Source: Streptomyces malaysiense
GTDB lineage: Bacteria > Actinomycetota > Actinomycetes > Streptomycetales > Streptomycetaceae
Assembly: GCF_000980885.2 (NCBI RefSeq)
Contig: NZ_LBDA02000003.1
Location: forward strand, 146,330 to 210,329
Direction: 5' to 3'
DNA: 64,000 bases
In this document: positions 36,698 to 47,798 of the stretch, piece after piece
Numbering within the stretch: position 1 is the first letter of the stretch
Layout of the letters: every line of letters begins with the position of its first letter
Notes under the pieces: generated by a model
What the model was told of the DNA's origin: nothing
The model's input: only the letters and a program-made list of their open reading frames with translations
The model's database searches: none
Translations under genes and position numbers: made by a program

Positions 36698-36816
36698 GTT
36701 CACGAGCCGCCGGCGTTCACGACGAGCCGGCGTTCACGACGAGCCGGCGTTCACGACGAGCCGGCGTTCACGACGAGCCGGTGTGCGCGAAGGACCGGTG
36801 TGCACGAAGGACCGGC
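36698..36816. repeat. Seven-unit 17-bp tandem repeat between convergent genes
   Basis: Unit GTTCACGACGAGCCGGC. Units start at 36698, 36715, 36732, 36749, 36766, 36783 and 36800; units 2-4 are identical, unit 5 has one change and units 1, 6 and 7 differ at several positions. A partial eighth unit follows. It fills the gap between the ABC permease and SARP stop codons. No spacer structure, so not CRISPR. Confidence 0.9.
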
Positions 36817-36829
36817 GCTCGCGCCGGTC
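36810..36829. terminator. Hairpin at end of the 17-bp repeat, likely terminator
   Basis: 9-bp stem GACCGGCGC / GCGCCGGTC with a 2-nt loop (or 8 bp with CTCG tetraloop), touching the stop of the SARP gene; can serve either strand. Confidence 0.5.
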
Positions 36830-40183
<3,354 letters not shown>

Positions 40184-40617
40184 TGTCTCCGGAGGCTCGG
40201 GAAGCGGTCACGGGGTGGTCACCGGACGCGGCGGGCGCTCCCGGTGAAGCCCCGGGGTGACGGGGACGCCCACGGTACGACGGATCCGGCGCGGGCCGTC
40301 CGCGGCGCCGCGGGCCCTCCCCCGGACCGCCTCGGGCCGCCGTCGGCGGACTACATTGTCAGGGACCCGGCGACGGGTCCGAGGACGGCCGGGCGGCCGG
40401 AGTCCGGTGACCGCGGACGCCGTCCGGACGACCGCCGGCGCCGCCCGGACGGCCGTGGCCGCGGACCTGCCGAACGGACTCGATCGCCCGAACACACTCT
40501 TCCGTGGCATTCAGTCACTCTCCAGGAACCGGGCGGCGCGTGCGAGACGTTTTCCGCGTGTCGGCCGGGGCCGCCCCGCGAACCGATCCACCCGCCCGCC
40601 CAGCACAGGAGCCGCTC
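40184..40617. other. Intergenic region without recognisable gene
   Basis: About 430 bp between divergent SARP and M50 protease genes. Only composition-driven frames are open; I see no repeat or hairpin above background. Confidence 0.5.
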
Positions 40618-41421
40618 ATGACCACCGCCACCACCCGACGTCCCGGCGACCGGAGGATCAGCCCGGTGTTCGTCGGGATCCTGGCCGTCGCGGCGGTGGC
40701 CGGCTGGGCCACCTGGACCGGGTACGCGGCGCGGCCGGGCGTCGCGGTGTTCCTGTTCGTGACCGCGGCCTGGGTCGTCTCCCTGTGCCTGCACGAGTAC
40801 GCGCACGCGCGCACCGCCCTGCACAGCGGCGACATCACCATCGGCGCGAAGGGCTATCTCACGCTGAACCCGCTGAAGTACACGCACGCGCTGCTGAGCA
40901 TCGTGCTGCCGGTGCTGTTCGTGATCATGGGCGGGATCGGCCTGCCGGGCGGCGCGGTGTTCATCGAGCGGGGCCGGATCCGGGGCCGCTGGCGGCTGAG
41001 CCTGATCTCGGCGGCGGGCCCGCTGACGAACGCGCTGTTCGCGGCGGTGTGCACGGCGCCGTTCTGGCTGCACGCGCTCGACGGGGTACCGATGGTGTTC
41101 CGCTTCGCGCTGGCGTTCCTCGCGCTGCTCCAGGTGACGGCGGCGCTGCTGAACCTGCTGCCGGTGCCGGGCCTGGACGGGTACGGAGTGCTGGAGCCGT
41201 GGCTGCCGTACGGGGTGCGGCGGCAGGTGGAGGCGTTCCCGATGTTCGGGCTGCTGATCGTGTTCGCGCTGCTGTGGATCCCGTCGCTGAACATCGCGTT
41301 CTTCGAGCTGATCCACACCATCCTGCGCGGGCTCGGGGTGGACTCGGCCTACTCGGACTGCGGGTACTGGCTCTACCGCTTCTGGAGCGGGGCTCCGGAG
41401 GTGTGCGCGGTCAGTTCGTGA
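40618..41421 (+). CDS. M50 site-2-type zinc metalloprotease, membrane
   Basis: 267 residues from the ATG at 40618 (AGGAG upstream). Six or so hydrophobic segments; zinc-binding HEYAHA at about residue 60 and third ligand in LLPVPGLDGYG, both in order, so catalytically competent. Family members cut membrane proteins, e.g. anti-sigma factors. The lack of PDZ domain puts it in the short soluble-tail class. Its 3' end overlaps the convergent 68-residue protein by 11 bp. Confidence 0.88.
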   Translation: MTTATTRRPGDRRISPVFVGILAVAAVAGWATWTGYAARPGVAVFLFVTAAWVVSLCLHEYAHARTALHSGDITIGAKGYLTLNPLKYTHALLSIVLPVLFVIMGGIGLPGGAVFIERGRIRGRWRLSLISAAGPLTNALFAAVCTAPFWLHALDGVPMVFRFALAFLALLQVTAALLNLLPVPGLDGYGVLEPWLPYGVRRQVEAFPMFGLLIVFALLWIPSLNIAFFELIHTILRGLGVDSAYSDCGYWLYRFWSGAPEVCAVSS

Positions 41422-41617
41422 CCGCCCCGTCCCGCAGGGCGGCCCGGTCCCGCGCGGCGGCGCGGGCGCGCTTGACGTAGTACCAGGTCATGTTGGACGA
41501 CAGGCCCGCCAGCAGCACCCAGACGATCCCCAGCCAGCTGCCCTGCACGAAGGAGACGACGGCCGCGGCCAGGGAGAGGACGCAGACGACGAGGGTGCAG
41601 AGGGCGATGCGGGGCAT
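41411..41617 (-). CDS. Small two-helix membrane protein
   Basis: 68 residues from the ATG at 41617 with CAGGAG 9 nt upstream. Two hydrophobic segments (LCTLVVCVLSLAAAVVSFV and IVWVLLAGLSSNMTWYYV), then a basic cytoplasmic tail. No family recognised. Convergent overlap with the protease gene. Confidence 0.65.
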   Translation of the reverse strand: MPRIALCTLVVCVLSLAAAVVSFVQGSWLGIVWVLLAGLSSNMTWYYVKRARAAARDRAALRDGAVTN

Positions 41618-41719
41618 GACGGGTGGCTCCTGTCGGGGGACACTGCTACGGCGAACAGTGTCCCCCATGGCCATGGCCGGCTCATAGGAAGGTCGGCCCC
41701 GGCCTGCCGGACGAACGGC

Positions 41720-42424
41720 TCACACGTCGGTGAGCCGGAGCCCCGCGTGCGCCTTGTATCGGCGGTTGACCGAGATCAGGTTGGCGACGAGCGACTCGAC
41801 CTGATGGGCGTTGCGCAGCCGGCCCGCGAAGATACCGCGCATACCGGGGATGCGCCCGGCGAGCGCCTGCACGATCTCCACGTCGGCGCGCTCCTCGCCG
41901 AGCACCATGACGTCGGTGTCGATCCGCTCGATCGCGGGGTCCTGGAGCAGGACGGCCGACAGATGGTGGAAGGCGGCGGCGACCCGGGAGTCGGGGAGCA
42001 GGGCCGCGGCCTGCTCGGCGGCGCTGCCCTCCTCGGGCTTGAGCGCGTAGGCGCCCTTCTTGTCGAAGCCGAGCGGGTTGACGCAGTCCACGACGAGCTT
42101 GCCGGCCAGGTCGGCGGCGAGCGACTTCAGCGTGTCGCCGTGTCCGTCCCACGGTACGGCGACGATCACGATGTCACTGCGGCGCGCGGCCTCGGCGTTG
42201 TCGGCGCCCTCGATCCCGTGGCCGAGTTCGTCCGCGGCGGCCTGGGCGCGGTCGGCGGCCCGGGACCCGATGATCACCTTCTGCCCGGCCCTGGCGAGCC
42301 GGTAGGCCAGGCCCTTGCCCTGCGGCCCGGTCCCGCCGAGCACGCCGACGACGTACCCGGAGACGTCGGGCAGGTCCCAGGGGTCCTTGGCGGGGGCCTT
42401 CTGTGCGCTGTCGGTAGAGGTCAT
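41720..42424 (-). CDS. npdG: Coenzyme F420-dependent NADPH oxidoreductase
   Basis: Transfers hydride between NADPH and F420, supplying reduced F420. 234 residues. N-terminal GVLGGTGPQGKGLAYRLARAG dinucleotide fold and VIIGSRAADRA phosphate-binding segment, VVDCVNPLGFDKKGAYA and AFHHLSAV in the F420 domain. Length standard. ATG at 42424. Streptomyces use F420 in tetracycline, lincosamide and other pathways; no F420 biosynthesis genes are seen nearby. Confidence 0.9.
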   Translation of the reverse strand: MTSTDSAQKAPAKDPWDLPDVSGYVVGVLGGTGPQGKGLAYRLARAGQKVIIGSRAADRAQAAADELGHGIEGADNAEAARRSDIVIVAVPWDGHGDTLKSLAADLAGKLVVDCVNPLGFDKKGAYALKPEEGSAAEQAAALLPDSRVAAAFHHLSAVLLQDPAIERIDTDVMVLGEERADVEIVQALAGRIPGMRGIFAGRLRNAHQVESLVANLISVNRRYKAHAGLRLTDV

Positions 42425-42533
42425 GGGGTGACTCTACGTCGCCGGGTGCGGACCGCGGCCGGGAAGAGCGGGTCGCGGCCGGGGACGGGCGGGCGGCGAA
42501 AACCGGTTGCCCACGCGGCGCCCTCGTCCGAGC

Positions 42534-43820
42534 ATGCCCAGAGTGATCTCAGCGCTGCTTCCCGATCTTGCTCCCTGGCGGGCCTCCGTCGATTTCCGGC
42601 GTCTGTGGAAGGCTGGGCTGATCAGCAACTTCGGCAGTTTTCTGACGCTGGTCGCGCTGCCGGTCCAGCTCAAGGACCTGACGGAGTCCACGGCGGCCGT
42701 GGGGGCGATCGGTGCGGTGGAGCTGCTGCCGCTGATCGTGTGCGGGCTGTACGGCGGGGCGCTGGCCGACGCGCTCGACAAGCGGCGCCTGATCCTGTGG
42801 ACGGAGGCCGGGCAGGGGCTGCTCAGCGCGCTGCTGCTGCTCAACTCGCTGCTGCCGGGCCCCGCCATCTGGCCGCTGTACGCCGTCGCCGCGCTCTCCT
42901 CCGCGCTCGGCGCGGTGCAGCGCCCGGCGCTGGACTCGCTGTGGCCGAGGATCGTCGCCCATGACGACATGCCCGCCGCGGCCTCGCTGAACTCGCTGCG
43001 CTGGACCGTGGGCGGCGTCGCGGGCCCGGCGCTCGCGGGTGTGGTGGTGGCCTGTGCGGGCCTGGGCTGGGCGTACGCCGCCGATGTGCTGACCTTCGCC
43101 GTCTCGCTGGCGTACATCGTGCGGATCGCGGCCTCCCCCGCCGCCCACGAGGCCGCGAAGCCGTCGCTGCGGGCGATCGCGGAGGGCGCCCGGTACGCGT
43201 GGAGCCGCAAGGAGCTCCTCGGCACCTACGTCGTGGACCTCGCGGCGATGTCCCTGGCGATGCCGCTCGCGGTGCTGCCGTTCCTCGCCGACGAACTGCA
43301 CGCCGACTGGGCGCTCGGGCTGATGTACGCGAGCATCCCGGCGGGGGCCCTGCTGGTGAGCCTGACCAGCGGCTGGGCCTCGCGGGTGCACCGGCACGGC
43401 CTGATGGTGGCGCTCGCGGCGGCCGGCTGGGGCCTGTCGATCGCGGCGGTGGGAGTGACGCGCGACGTCTGGCTGGTGCTGCTCCTGCTCACCGTCGGCG
43501 GCGGGTTCGACATGGTCAGCGGCATCTTCCGGTCCGCCATGTGGAACCAGACGATCCCCGACGAGCTGCGCGGCCGGCTCGCCGGGATCGAACTGCTGTC
43601 CTACTCGGTGGGTCCCCAGCTGGGCCAGGTCCGCGCGGGCGGCCTCGCCGCGTGGACGGGCCTGCGCACGTCCGTCGCGTGCGGCGGCCTGGCCTGCGCG
43701 GGCGCGGTGGGCCTGCTCGCGCTGTGCCTGCCGGGCCTCATGACGTACGACGCGCGGACGAACGAGCACGCGGTACGGATGCGGGAGCGCCGCGCCGAGG
43801 CCGCTCCCGCGAAGGCGTGA
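42534..43820 (+). CDS. MFS transporter, EntS/MFS_3-like
   Basis: 428 residues from the ATG at 42534 (no clear ribosome site). Twelve membrane segments; DFRRLWKAGLISNFGSFLTLVALP at the start, GALADALDKRRLILWTEAGQ (motif A) and MWNQTIPDELRGRLAGIELLSYSVGPQLG, as in EntS-type siderophore/drug exporters. Ends directly against the stop of the convergent small gene, with no gap. Substrate unknown. Confidence 0.87.
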   Translation: MPRVISALLPDLAPWRASVDFRRLWKAGLISNFGSFLTLVALPVQLKDLTESTAAVGAIGAVELLPLIVCGLYGGALADALDKRRLILWTEAGQGLLSALLLLNSLLPGPAIWPLYAVAALSSALGAVQRPALDSLWPRIVAHDDMPAAASLNSLRWTVGGVAGPALAGVVVACAGLGWAYAADVLTFAVSLAYIVRIAASPAAHEAAKPSLRAIAEGARYAWSRKELLGTYVVDLAAMSLAMPLAVLPFLADELHADWALGLMYASIPAGALLVSLTSGWASRVHRHGLMVALAAAGWGLSIAAVGVTRDVWLVLLLLTVGGGFDMVSGIFRSAMWNQTIPDELRGRLAGIELLSYSVGPQLGQVRAGGLAAWTGLRTSVACGGLACAGAVGLLALCLPGLMTYDARTNEHAVRMRERRAEAAPAKA

Positions 43821-44060
43821 TCACTCCCCCTCGGCGTCCCCGGAGTCCTTCTTGGAGCCGTCGCGCCACCGCGGGTCGTTCTCCCACTCCAGATTCCGTT
43901 CGGCCGCCAGCTCCATGGCGTGCTGTGCCTCTTGCGGGGAGGCGTACGGCCCGAACCGGTCCTTGCCCGGACAGTCCGGCCCCTCCTCGACCTTCTTGTG
44001 CTCCAGGCAGTAGTACCACTCACCCGGCTTGCCCACGGTTCGCTTCTTGAACAGGGCCAT
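43821..44060 (-). CDS. Small conserved soluble protein, unknown function
   Basis: 79 residues, AGAGGAG before the ATG. Contains [42 protein letters not shown], a compact Cys pair and a SPOR-like helix, and a charged tail. Known to be widespread in Streptomyces next to map as far as I recall; function unknown. Divergent from map. Confidence 0.75.
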   Translation of the reverse strand: MALFKKRTVGKPGEWYYCLEHKKVEEGPDCPGKDRFGPYASPQEAQHAMELAAERNLEWENDPRWRDGSKKDSGDAEGE

Positions 44061-44109
44061 GGACTGCTCCTCTCACCGACCAACGACATGTTCCCCCATG
44101 TCCGCTGGA

Positions 44110-44115
44110 TAGACT
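44110..44115 (+). promoter_or_regulatory. Probable -10 element of map (leaderless transcript)
   Basis: TAGACT lies 7 nt upstream of the map ATG, placing the expected transcription start at or beside the start codon. No ribosome site is seen, fitting a leaderless message. Confidence 0.6.
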
Positions 44116-44122
44116 CGCTGGT

Positions 44123-44980
44123 ATGTCTGGCCAGTCGCTGCTCGTACCGGGGGAACAGTCCCCCATCCGCTCCGTCCCGGGGAACATCCGCCGCCCCGAG
44201 TACGTCGGCAAGCCCGCGCCGACCCCGTACACCGGGCCCGAGGTGCAGAGCCCGGAGACCGTCGAGGCGATGCGGGTCGCCGGGCGGATCGCCGCGCGGG
44301 CGATGGAGGAGGCCGCGAAGATCATCGCGCCCGGGGTCACCACGGACCAGTTGGACAAGGTGGCCCATGAGTACATGTGCGACCACGGCGCCTACCCGTC
44401 CACGCTCGGCTACCGCGGCTTCCCCAAGTCGCTGTGCACCTCGGTCAACGAGGTCATCTGCCACGGCATCCCGGACTCGACGGTCCTGCGGGACGGCGAC
44501 ATCGTCAACCTGGACGTGACCGCGTACATCGGCGGGGTGCACGGCGACAACAACGCCACGTACCCGGTCGGGGACGTGGACGAGGAGTCGCGGCTGCTGG
44601 TGGAACGCACCCGCGAGGCCCTCGACCGGGCGATCAAGGCGGTCAAGCCGGGCCGGCAGATCAACATCATCGGCCGGGTCATCGAGTCCTACGCCAAGCG
44701 GTTCGGCTACGGCGTGGTGCGGGACTTCACCGGGCACGGCATCAACTCGTCGTTCCACTCCGGGCTGATCATCCCGCACTACGACAGCCCGCACGCCACC
44801 ACGGTGATGCAGCCGGGCATGACCTTCACCATCGAGCCGATGCTGACGCTGGGCACGCACGAGTACGACATGTGGGAGGACGGCTGGACGGTCGTGACGA
44901 AGGACCGCCGGCGCACCGCCCAGTTCGAGCACACGCTGGTGGTCACGGACGACGGCGCGGACATCCTGACCCTGCCCTGA
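44123..44980 (+). CDS. map: Methionine aminopeptidase, type I
   Basis: Removes initiator Met from nascent proteins. 285 residues: an N-terminal extension of about 40 residues with a Pro-rich PxxP (typical of actinobacterial MetAP1c), then [29 protein letters not shown], the metal ligands in [37 protein letters not shown] and [10 protein letters not shown]. All five ligands are visible. No ribosome site; a good -10 sits 7 nt upstream of ATG. Confidence 0.96.
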   Translation: MSGQSLLVPGEQSPIRSVPGNIRRPEYVGKPAPTPYTGPEVQSPETVEAMRVAGRIAARAMEEAAKIIAPGVTTDQLDKVAHEYMCDHGAYPSTLGYRGFPKSLCTSVNEVICHGIPDSTVLRDGDIVNLDVTAYIGGVHGDNNATYPVGDVDEESRLLVERTREALDRAIKAVKPGRQINIIGRVIESYAKRFGYGVVRDFTGHGINSSFHSGLIIPHYDSPHATTVMQPGMTFTIEPMLTLGTHEYDMWEDGWTVVTKDRRRTAQFEHTLVVTDDGADILTLP

Positions 44981-45019
44981 CAGCCGCCGCCACCGCCCGC
45001 CCGCTCGGCCGCACCCGAG

Positions 45020-45049
45020 GAGAACCCGCCCCTGCGAGGGCGGGTTCTC
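45020..45049 (+). terminator. Terminator after map
   Basis: Perfect 12-bp stem GAGAACCCGCCC / GGGCGGGTTCTC with a 6-nt loop, followed by TCTTGT. Confidence 0.88.
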
Positions 45050-45060
45050 TCTTGTACGAT

Positions 45061-45105
45061 TTTACCGACACGCTGTCGGGAAAGTTACCGACACGGAGTG
45101 GGTAA
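45061..45105. promoter_or_regulatory. Palindrome and repeated TTACCGACAC upstream of haem oxygenase
   Basis: TTTACCGACA-CGC-TGTCGGGAAA at 45061-45083 is a 10-3-10 palindrome with one mismatch. The word TTACCGACAC recurs at 45085-45094, followed by a partial inverted GGTAA (45101-45105). Sits just upstream of the iron box; looks like a second operator, TetR- or GntR-like in form. Regulator unknown. Confidence 0.55.
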
Positions 45106-45114
45106 ACCATTGAC

Positions 45115-45133
45115 TTAGGTAAGCCTTACCTTA
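45115..45133. promoter_or_regulatory. Iron box (DmdR/IdeR site) before haem oxygenase
   Basis: TTAGGTAAGCCTTACCTTA fits the 19-bp actinobacterial iron box (TTAGGTTAGGCTCACCTAA type). It overlaps the space after a TTGACT that could be a -35, so the bound iron repressor would block transcription. Confidence 0.85.
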
Positions 45134-45146
45134 GAGGATGTGCCCC

Positions 45147-45794
45147 ATGGACTCTTTCTCGTGCCTCATCCGCACCGCGTCCCACGAACAGCACACGGAG
45201 GCGGAGACCTCGACGTTCATGAGCGATCTGCTCGGCGGCCGGCTCGGCGTGGACGCCTACGCCCGCTACACCGAACAGCTGTGGTTCGTCTACGAGGCAC
45301 TGGAGAGCGCGGCCGAGCGGCTGGCCGGGGACCCGGTGGCGGGTCCGTTCATCCGGCCGGAACTGCTGCGGCTGGCCGCCCTGGAGGAGGACCTGGCGCA
45401 TCTGCGGGGCCCGGACTGGCGGGCGGGCCTGAGCGCCCTGCCCGCGACCCGGGCGTACGCCGACCGGGTGCGCGAGTGCGCCGCCCGGTGGCCCGGTGGT
45501 TACGTCGCCCACCACTACACCCGCTACCTGGGCGACCTGTCGGGCGGTCAGATCATCCGCGACCGGGCGGAGAAGACCTGGGGCTTCGCCAGGAAGGGCG
45601 CCGGGGTGCGCTTCTACGTCTTCGAGGAGATCCCCAACCCGGCCGCCTTCAAGCGCGAGTACCGCGAACTGCTGGACGGGATACGGGCGGACGACCTGGA
45701 GAAGCAGCGCGTCACGGCCGAGTGCAAGCGGGCGTTCGCCCTGAACACGGCCGTCTTCCGGGACCTGGGCGGGGAGTTCCCGCTCTCGGCCTGA
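45147..45794 (+). CDS. hmuO: Biliverdin-producing haem oxygenase
   Basis: Opens haem to biliverdin, CO and Fe2+, for iron recovery. 215 residues from the ATG at 45147 (AGAGGA upstream); the ATG at 45138 has none. Proximal His in IRTASHEQHTEAE, distal-helix LGDLSGGQIIRDRAEK, typical of the HO-1/HmuO family. Iron box in its promoter. No HmuTUV genes beside it; haem import must be encoded elsewhere. The symbol follows corynebacterial usage. Confidence 0.92.
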   Translation: MDSFSCLIRTASHEQHTEAETSTFMSDLLGGRLGVDAYARYTEQLWFVYEALESAAERLAGDPVAGPFIRPELLRLAALEEDLAHLRGPDWRAGLSALPATRAYADRVRECAARWPGGYVAHHYTRYLGDLSGGQIIRDRAEKTWGFARKGAGVRFYVFEEIPNPAAFKREYRELLDGIRADDLEKQRVTAECKRAFALNTAVFRDLGGEFPLSA

Positions 45795-45839
45795 CCGCTC
45801 TCGCCCTGACCACGCCCGGCCTGACCACGCCCGGCCGGA

Positions 45840-46484
45840 TCAGCGCTCCAGGAACACCCGGCCGCCCAGTTCCACCCAGCCCGCCGGCTGCGGCGCGGTG
45901 AGCAGTTGGGACCCCCTGCCCTGGGTGATGTTGAGGGCACGGTCCAGCCGGCCGGTGAGCTGGAGCGCGGCGGCGCCCGTGGCCTCGTCCTCCTCGATGC
46001 CGTCACCACGGCCGGGGAAGCCCCGGGCCCGGACCCGCCCGGCCGCCTCGTCCTCCCAGGCCCACGCGTACAACCAGTCGCCGGGCGGGGGCACTTGGAG
46101 CGCGTCGACCTCCGCGGGGGTCGCGTACCGGCGCAGGGTGCGCGGCGCGGCCCACTCGGGGCGGGCCTCGATCCAGCAGAACTCGCCGTCCTGGCGGGCG
46201 CCCACCGTCCCGGCCGGAACCACGAGTTCGGGCACGTCCAGCAGCCAGGCGGCGCCGACGCACGGGTATCCGGCGAACCGCAGCCGGGTGGAGGGCGTGT
46301 AGATGTCGATCACACCGCGCTCGGGGTCGTCCACGAACACGGTCTCGCTGAAGCCCAGCTTGGCGGCGAGCGCCTGCCGGTCGGCGGGCTCGGGCAGCGT
46401 GGAGCCGTCGCGGACGACGCCGAGTTCGTTGCCGTAGCCGCCGTGCGGTGCGCAGAAGACGCGCAGTACGTCGTAGTCGGTCAC
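45840..46484 (-). CDS. Shortened PhzF-family protein
   Basis: 214 residues from a GTG at 46484 with no clear ribosome site. PhzF-type features: DVLRVFCAPHGGYGNELGVV, the SETVFV segment with the catalytic Glu, and a C-terminal EEDEATGAAALQLTGRL with GRG motif. Family members are isomerases or epimerases; usual length is 260-300, so this one lacks about 60 residues of the diaminopimelate-epimerase-like double fold. Convergent with haem oxygenase. Substrate unknown. Confidence 0.82.
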   Translation of the reverse strand: MTDYDVLRVFCAPHGGYGNELGVVRDGSTLPEPADRQALAAKLGFSETVFVDDPERGVIDIYTPSTRLRFAGYPCVGAAWLLDVPELVVPAGTVGARQDGEFCWIEARPEWAAPRTLRRYATPAEVDALQVPPPGDWLYAWAWEDEAAGRVRARGFPGRGDGIEEDEATGAAALQLTGRLDRALNITQGRGSQLLTAPQPAGWVELGGRVFLER

Positions 46485-46610
46485 CCGGGAATTGAAACAC
46501 CGCGCGCACCACGAGCGCGTCCCGCGCGGCAGGGCGCGCTTCCCCACCTGGGCGACCTGAGATCCGGATCACGCACCCCGAGGGCATGAGAAGAGTAAAC
46601 GTCAGGTAAG

Positions 46611-46629
46611 TTAGGGCAGCCTCACCAAA
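46611..46629. promoter_or_regulatory. Iron box before efeO
   Basis: TTAGGGCAGCCTCACCAAA resembles the DmdR/IdeR consensus with mismatches in the right arm, 22 nt before the efeO start codon. Supports iron repression of efeO-efeB-efeU. Confidence 0.8.
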
Positions 46630-46650
46630 CCGGATCGTCAGGGAGTCCGC

Positions 46651-47787
46651 ATGCGTGCCGTCCGTCCGACCGTCATCGCCGCCGTCACCGCGGCCGCACT
46701 GACCGCCCTCTCGGCCTGCACCGCCAAGAGCGAGGCGAAGAACGGCGAGGCCATCGAGGTCACCGCCGCGGACTCGACCTGCCACACCTCCGCCACGTCG
46801 GTCCCGGCCGGCCAGGTCACCCTGAAGATAGCGAACAAGGGCTCCAAGGCCACCGAGGTGGAGATCCTCTTCCCCGACGACCGGATCGTCTCCGAGAAGG
46901 AGAACATCGGGCCGGGCACCAAGTACACGCTGACCGCCGAGGTGAAGGCCGGGTCGTACGAGATAGCCTGCCGCCCCGGCATGAAGGGCCACGGCGTCCG
47001 GCAGAAACTCACCGTGACCGGTGGCTCGGCGGCGGCCGCGCACGACCCGAAGCTGGACAAGGCGGTCGCCGAGTACCGGCAGTACGCGCAGGACCAGGCC
47101 GACGCCACCGTGCCGCTCGCGCGGAAGTTCGCCGACGCGATCAAGGCGGGCGACCTCGACGCGGCCAAGAAGGCGTACGCCCCCTCGCGTCTCGGCTGGG
47201 AGCGCACCGAGCCGGTCGCGGAGTCCTTCGGCGACATCGACCCGAAGACCGACACCCGCGCCGACGGCCTGGAGAAGGGCCAGAAGTGGACCGGCTGGCA
47301 CCGGCTGGAGAAGGCCCTGTGGGCCGACGAGAAGATCGGCGCCGAGGAGAAGACCCTCGCCGACCAGCTGGTGAGCGACCTGAAGGACTGGCAGCGGCGG
47401 GTCGGCAAGGCCGAGATCACCCCGACGTCCATGGCCAACGGCGCCAAGGAGCTGCTGGACGAGGTCGCCACCGGCAAGGTCACCGGCGAGGAGGACCGCT
47501 ACTCGCACACCGACCTGGCCGACTTCGAGGGCAACGTCGAAGGCGCGCGGAAGTCGTACGAGCTGCTCGAGCCGGTCGCCGCCAAGAACGACCCGGCGCT
47601 CACCAAGGAGCTGGACAAGCAGTTCACCGCGCTGGACAAGGTGCTGGACGGCTACCGCTCGGACACGACGTCGTACGGCTTCGTCTCCTACGACAAGGTC
47701 ACCGAGGCCCGGCGCAAGGAGCTGTCGGACGCGGTGAACGCGCTCGCCGAGCCGCTGTCGAAGCTCGCCGCCGCGGTCGTCAAGTAA
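46651..47787 (+). CDS. efeO: EfeO-type iron-uptake lipoprotein (cupredoxin + M75)
   Basis: 378 residues, GGGAG before ATG. Signal with lipobox LSAC (Cys about 23). Cupredoxin-like domain about 35-125 (VPAGQVTLKIANKGSKATEVEI, GSYEIACRPGMKGHG) and M75 imelysin-like domain with HXXE in WTGWHRLEKAL. Binds iron outside and delivers to EfeU in the EfeUOB ferrous system. First of a four-gene operon. Confidence 0.93.
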   Translation: MRAVRPTVIAAVTAAALTALSACTAKSEAKNGEAIEVTAADSTCHTSATSVPAGQVTLKIANKGSKATEVEILFPDDRIVSEKENIGPGTKYTLTAEVKAGSYEIACRPGMKGHGVRQKLTVTGGSAAAAHDPKLDKAVAEYRQYAQDQADATVPLARKFADAIKAGDLDAAKKAYAPSRLGWERTEPVAESFGDIDPKTDTRADGLEKGQKWTGWHRLEKALWADEKIGAEEKTLADQLVSDLKDWQRRVGKAEITPTSMANGAKELLDEVATGKVTGEEDRYSHTDLADFEGNVEGARKSYELLEPVAAKNDPALTKELDKQFTALDKVLDGYRSDTTSYGFVSYDKVTEARRKELSDAVNALAEPLSKLAAAVVK

Positions 47788-47798
47788 GGGCCGGGGCG

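Noticed and set aside
36698..36816. CRISPR array
   Set aside because: The 17-bp units are contiguous without unique spacers and no cas genes are present.
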